8,833 nucleotides of DNA from Acidobacteriota bacterium (lineage in GTDB: Bacteria > Acidobacteriota > Vicinamibacteria > Vicinamibacterales > UBA823): positions 1-8,833 of the forward strand of contig DODG01000182.1 in the NCBI GenBank assembly GCA_003509065.1. The letters run 5' to 3'. Both the position numbers and the translations under genes were made by a program. The notes under the pieces were generated by a model. The model searched no databases, had not been told where the DNA came from, and saw only the letters and a program-made list of their open reading frames with translations. Positions 5,669-8,833 of this stretch are shown here, one piece after another; position 1 is the stretch's first letter, and the number at the start of each line of letters is the position of its first letter.

Positions 5669-8206
5669 TCAGAAGGATGACCCAACTGCAAAACGGAAAT
5701 TAAAGGCCGACTCTGGCCTGAATGAGTTATCCAAGACTCCAGACCGTTGCGGGTTGTAAGCAAAAATTAATCTGAGGGGCACATTCATGACCGGCATCAT
5801 AAATCGAACTTCGGCTCCCGTTGACGTTTTGAAGTCAGTTTTTGAAAATCGATGTCCTCGAGCCTGCACCTGACCAGTATCAAAGAAAAGTATCAGACGC
5901 ACCGGCGGTGCGAGGGTAAAAATATATTCGCCATTAAACAAAAAGCTCTTGTTCCCCCCCAGCACGAGACCACTACTCTCATCCATTGGTCCCACACTTC
6001 GTAGATCAAACCCTCGAATACTGTATTCTCCTCCCATGAATAAACGTTCAAATATGGGAATTTCAACGGTATCACCAAACGGCACGATGTATTCTCCGTT
6101 AAACCGTAATCCCACCGATTGGCTTTCATTAGTCTGAAAATACCAAATGACCTCAGCACGTGGTTTGTAGAATTTCGTATTGCCCCCGACCCCCGCATAC
6201 TCGAACGACGCGCTCAATCGCTTTCCAGAATTTGGAAAAATAGGATTGTCAATAGTGTTTAATATCCAACCAGGGGAGAGTTTGCTAATAGTGCGGCGTC
6301 CATCCTGTCCAATCAGTAATGAATCCCTCAAAAACGGATTGTACTGTAACACTCGAGGATCAGTGTACAGTGGGTTTAGTTCCAGGACCTTCACATCTTC
6401 GTAACTGTACCCCATGAACATCCTGCTCCAAACTCCAACCGGCATGCCTAGCGTTAGGTTCCCACCAGTCGTCCTTTGGGTGAACTGGCCAATAAAACGA
6501 AATTCCTGGCTGAACAGCGTGACTCCAGACGAAATCGCCCTGTTGAACATATACGGCCTCGAAAGACCCAGCATGAAATTCTTGTACCGAGAGCCATACA
6601 TCAAAGCGACGGATGCTGTCTCGCCACGACCCGCTAAATTTCCCGTCTGGAAGGACGCCTGACCGAAGAAACCCTCAAACTGTGAGACACCAGCACCAAA
6701 CGAAACTTGGTTACGGTTCTGTTCTTCGAGCGGCACCTCTATGTTGACCTGAAATTCATCGCCTTCAACTTGATCGACGGTAATGTCCTCATCCTGAATG
6801 GGTAAAAAATACCCGAGTTGATTAATACGCCGAACGCTGGTCTCTAACGCGCTAGAATTAAAGACGCCGGCCTCCAGCAGCCGAAATTCTCGCCTCACAA
6901 CATAATCACGCGTTGTCCGATTGCCTGTAAAGGTGATTCGATTGACGGTATATAGATCTCCTTCTTCAGCACGCATTATCACATCAACAATCGCCGGCCC
7001 GCCCGTGGGAACCTCCAGGCCATCCTCATCTACACGTTGATCTCGAGGTGATAAATCTGGGAATGCCAAGAATTCCATATATCCACTGGCACCATAGAGC
7101 ATCTGTAGACGTTCAATGCCGTCTCGCACCTCAGACTCGTTGTAATAATCACCTTCCTCCAATCCGAACTGGGCACGTACAATCTCTTCAGTTGGGACTG
7201 TCACCCCTTCGAACTCAAACTTACCAAGTCGATATTGTCGACCCTCCTCAATAGGGATTCGCATCTCCACCCATCGCTCAGTTCCATCCGGAGTATCTCG
7301 TAAAGTTGTAAGCTGTGGCTGGCCTACTTGGACTCTAATATGACCCCGTTCGCGGTAATACTGAACAATCGCTTCGGCATCCTCTGGAAACCTGTGTTCT
7401 TTATACGTAGACTCCTTAAAGATCGATAGTGGCCAAAATGTCGGCTCTTTATTAACTTTCATCTGCCCGCGCAGCGTGCCGCCACTGATTGTTTCATTCC
7501 CAACGAAGGTGATTCGTTGAACCTGAGTCTTTGGGCCATCTTCAATGTTGAAGGTGACCTGTACGCGCTTCGGTCCTCCGGCTACTGCCTCCACGTCAGT
7601 ATTAATAGTCGGCGACTGATAGCCGTCTTCCGCGAGCATCACCGTAAGGATGTCCTTGACTTTTCTTAGCAACGCTTCATCGATAAACGTGTCGAGTTGG
7701 ATGACAGCCTCCATCCGTTCCAAGGCTTCTTCGATGTCGTTCCGATTAAGCTTTTCGGATCCGTTATACTCAACGATTCGCACCCTCTCTCGCTCCTCCA
7801 TGTTGTAGAGGATATGCTTCCCCATCACCCCATTAGGAAATGGTTCATCTGTAGTCTCGATCGACAAATCATCAAGAAAGCCAGTTCCCCATAGAGTTCG
7901 AAAATCATCTAGCAGTAGTTCCTCATCATAGAGCAACCAAACGTCCTCAGATGGCCGACTTGGTCGAGTTTCGATGTAATAAAGATAGGTCTGTGGTTCA
8001 ATCGAAGGAACATTACCTTGTGTCGGAAACGCGATCTGAATTGTCCGGATAACTGCTTCTGAATCACTAGGAGGCTGCGGTCCGGTCTGCGCGGCAGGGG
8101 AAGACCCAGGCGCCGGCAGCACAGGGACTTGAGCTGAAAGTAAGCCTGGCACACTCAGTCCAAACAGGATGAAACACCACGCTAGCTTGATCTTCACAGT
8201 TTCCAT
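5669..8206 (-). CDS. bamA: BamA, outer-membrane beta-barrel assembly protein (Omp85 family)
   Basis: BamA is the central outer-membrane subunit of the BAM complex and folds beta-barrel proteins into the membrane. Positions are numbered from the possible upstream Met at 8245 (858 residues). A signal peptide ends near LLSAQ (35-39) and is followed by a Pro/Ala/Ser-rich linker to about 62. Five POTRA repeats follow, roughly 64-150, 152-237, 242-336, 338-430 and 432-505, shown by recurring strand-Gly-Asn elements such as ITFVGNETIS and ITFTGNRTTRDYVVRREF. The barrel spans about 510-858 and includes NTIDNPIFPNSG (663-674), the loop-6 motif GGEYSIRGF with Arg744, and a C-terminal beta-signal ending in Phe (FAVGSSF). 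I place the start at 8206 (Met14) because GGAA lies 5 bases upstream and a compact signal peptide results. The ATG at 8245 would begin 3 bases after the clpC stop and remains possible. OmpH, its chaperone partner, is next downstream. Confidence 0.95.
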   Translation of the reverse strand: METVKIKLAWCFILFGLSVPGLLSAQVPVLPAPGSSPAAQTGPQPPSDSEAVIRTIQIAFPTQGNVPSIEPQTYLYYIETRPSRPSEDVWLLYDEELLLDDFRTLWGTGFLDDLSIETTDEPFPNGVMGKHILYNMEERERVRIVEYNGSEKLNRNDIEEALERMEAVIQLDTFIDEALLRKVKDILTVMLAEDGYQSPTINTDVEAVAGGPKRVQVTFNIEDGPKTQVQRITFVGNETISGGTLRGQMKVNKEPTFWPLSIFKESTYKEHRFPEDAEAIVQYYRERGHIRVQVGQPQLTTLRDTPDGTERWVEMRIPIEEGRQYRLGKFEFEGVTVPTEEIVRAQFGLEEGDYYNESEVRDGIERLQMLYGASGYMEFLAFPDLSPRDQRVDEDGLEVPTGGPAIVDVIMRAEEGDLYTVNRITFTGNRTTRDYVVRREFRLLEAGVFNSSALETSVRRINQLGYFLPIQDEDITVDQVEGDEFQVNIEVPLEEQNRNQVSFGAGVSQFEGFFGQASFQTGNLAGRGETASVALMYGSRYKNFMLGLSRPYMFNRAISSGVTLFSQEFRFIGQFTQRTTGGNLTLGMPVGVWSRMFMGYSYEDVKVLELNPLYTDPRVLQYNPFLRDSLLIGQDGRRTISKLSPGWILNTIDNPIFPNSGKRLSASFEYAGVGGNTKFYKPRAEVIWYFQTNESQSVGLRFNGEYIVPFGDTVEIPIFERLFMGGEYSIRGFDLRSVGPMDESSGLVLGGNKSFLFNGEYIFTLAPPVRLILFFDTGQVQARGHRFSKTDFKTSTGAEVRFMMPVMNVPLRLIFAYNPQRSGVLDNSFRPESAFNFRFAVGSSF

Positions 8207-8248
8207 TAGTGTTCCGAGCAAACTGTATCGTCGAAAACTCCCCATGCC

Positions 8249-8833
8249 TCAACTTTGAACGTTGCAAACCAAATTAGAACCTTTATTCGCATCGCCAACT
8301 GCACGATAAGCTAGCGTTCCGGCATCTAGATACACCTCAATACTACCTTTCCCCAATTTACCTCGAATCATCGCTTCAGAGAGAGGGTCTTCGATATGCC
8401 GTTGCATGGCACGCCGTAATGGCCTAGCGCCGTAAGACCGGTCGTGGCACGTTTGGTCAATAATCCACGTCACTACCTCAGAGGTCACGATAATTTCTAG
8501 CTGTCGATCGGCTAGGTGGCGATTCAATTGGCCAACCAAAAGATGCAGGATGTGCTCCAGATCGGAGTCTGACAAGGCATCAAAAACGATCGTTTCATCA
8601 ATACGATTGATAAATTCTGGATTAAACGTTCGCTTAACTTCTGCGAGAACCATGTCCGAAACGTTCTTATTGATTTTCCCGACATCGGATGATTGAAACC
8701 CCAATGTCGTCTTTTTTTGAATGTAGCGTGCCCCGATGTTCGACGTCATGATTAGGATTGTGTTCTTGAAATTCACGCGATTCCCTAAACCGTCGGTGAG
8801 GTGGCCGTCTTCAAATACTTGCAAAAGGATATT
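8249..8833 (-). CDS. clpC: ClpC-type AAA+ ATPase, C-terminal 194 residues (5' end outside the window)
   Basis: The frame is open to the right edge and begins NILLQVFEDGHLTDGLGN, which is inside the second AAA+ module of a Clp/Hsp100 ATPase; most of the protein lies upstream of the window. Visible elements are sensor 1 (MTSNIGAR, Asn32 of the fragment), the arginine finger in FNPEFINRIDE (Arg77), and sensor 2 in DRSYGARPLRRAMQRHIEDP (Arg137), followed by the C-terminal small domain. The HIEDPLSEAMIRGKL wording is closer to ClpC than to ClpB, so this is probably the unfoldase that feeds proteins to ClpP in the cytoplasm. A TTG at 8824 is only an internal leucine codon of the LLQ motif, not a start. 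The stop lies 3 or 42 bases ahead of bamA, depending on the bamA start, so the two may be co-transcribed. Confidence 0.93.
   Translation of the reverse strand, partial: NILLQVFEDGHLTDGLGNRVNFKNTILIMTSNIGARYIQKKTTLGFQSSDVGKINKNVSDMVLAEVKRTFNPEFINRIDETIVFDALSDSDLEHILHLLVGQLNRHLADRQLEIIVTSEVVTWIIDQTCHDRSYGARPLRRAMQRHIEDPLSEAMIRGKLGKGSIEVYLDAGTLAYRAVGDANKGSNLVCNVQS

Noticed and set aside
8822..8824. TTG at 8824 as the start of a small separate gene
   Set aside because: The frame is open upstream to the window edge and reads NILLQVFEDG, a conserved internal ClpC sequence, so the TTG encodes an internal leucine.

Overview
Every gene in this window is on the minus strand and is read from right to left. 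The set encodes outer-membrane assembly (BamA, OmpH/Skp), the first step of lipid A synthesis (LpxA) and the alternative UDP-diacylglucosamine pyrophosphatase LpxI. This points to a diderm, Gram-negative-type bacterium. LpxI instead of LpxH, a Gfo/Idh/MocA enzyme beside it, a ClpC-type ATPase and a possible futalosine-type menaquinone gene pair would suit Acidobacteriota (Vicinamibacteria-like) or a deltaproteobacterial-type lineage. The base composition looks balanced, near half G+C by eye. The taxonomic guess is inference.

Layout in the direction of transcription: clpC 3' end (8833-8249, cut by the window edge); bamA (8206-5669, possible upstream start 8245); a 188-base gap with a promoter-like hexamer between the arms of a perfect 9-base inverted repeat; ompH/skp (5480-4899); one reading frame encoding a complete FabZ fused to a complete LpxA (4880-3555); lpxI (3522-2680); a Gfo/Idh/MocA oxidoreductase overlapping lpxI by 4 bases (2683-1742); a UbiD-family decarboxylase (1710-256); and the first 74 codons of a further gene (224-1, cut by the left edge), whose N-terminus resembles the MqnE/MqnC/CofH radical SAM group. 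After bamA the gaps are only 18-32 bases or an overlap, so the block from ompH leftwards looks like one operon.

Functional reading: BamA inserts outer-membrane beta-barrel proteins and OmpH/Skp chaperones them across the periplasm. FabZ and LpxA both use (3R)-hydroxyacyl-ACP, one sending it to fatty-acid elongation and the other to lipid A; here they form a single protein. LpxI acts three steps after LpxA. The Gfo/Idh enzyme sits where gnnA lies in the lipid A loci of bacteria that make 3-amino lipid A, so it is a candidate sugar-nucleotide 3-dehydrogenase. lpxD and lpxB, often in such clusters, are absent from the window. The last two genes appear to switch the operon to quinone synthesis, with UbiD as a prenylated-FMN decarboxylase and the truncated gene as a possible futalosine-pathway radical SAM enzyme.

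The main points of interest are the FabZ-LpxA fusion, the GnnA-like candidate without a visible GnnB, and the UbiD/radical SAM pair. I see no mobile elements, tRNA or rRNA genes, CRISPR arrays or gene-free stretches above 300 bases.
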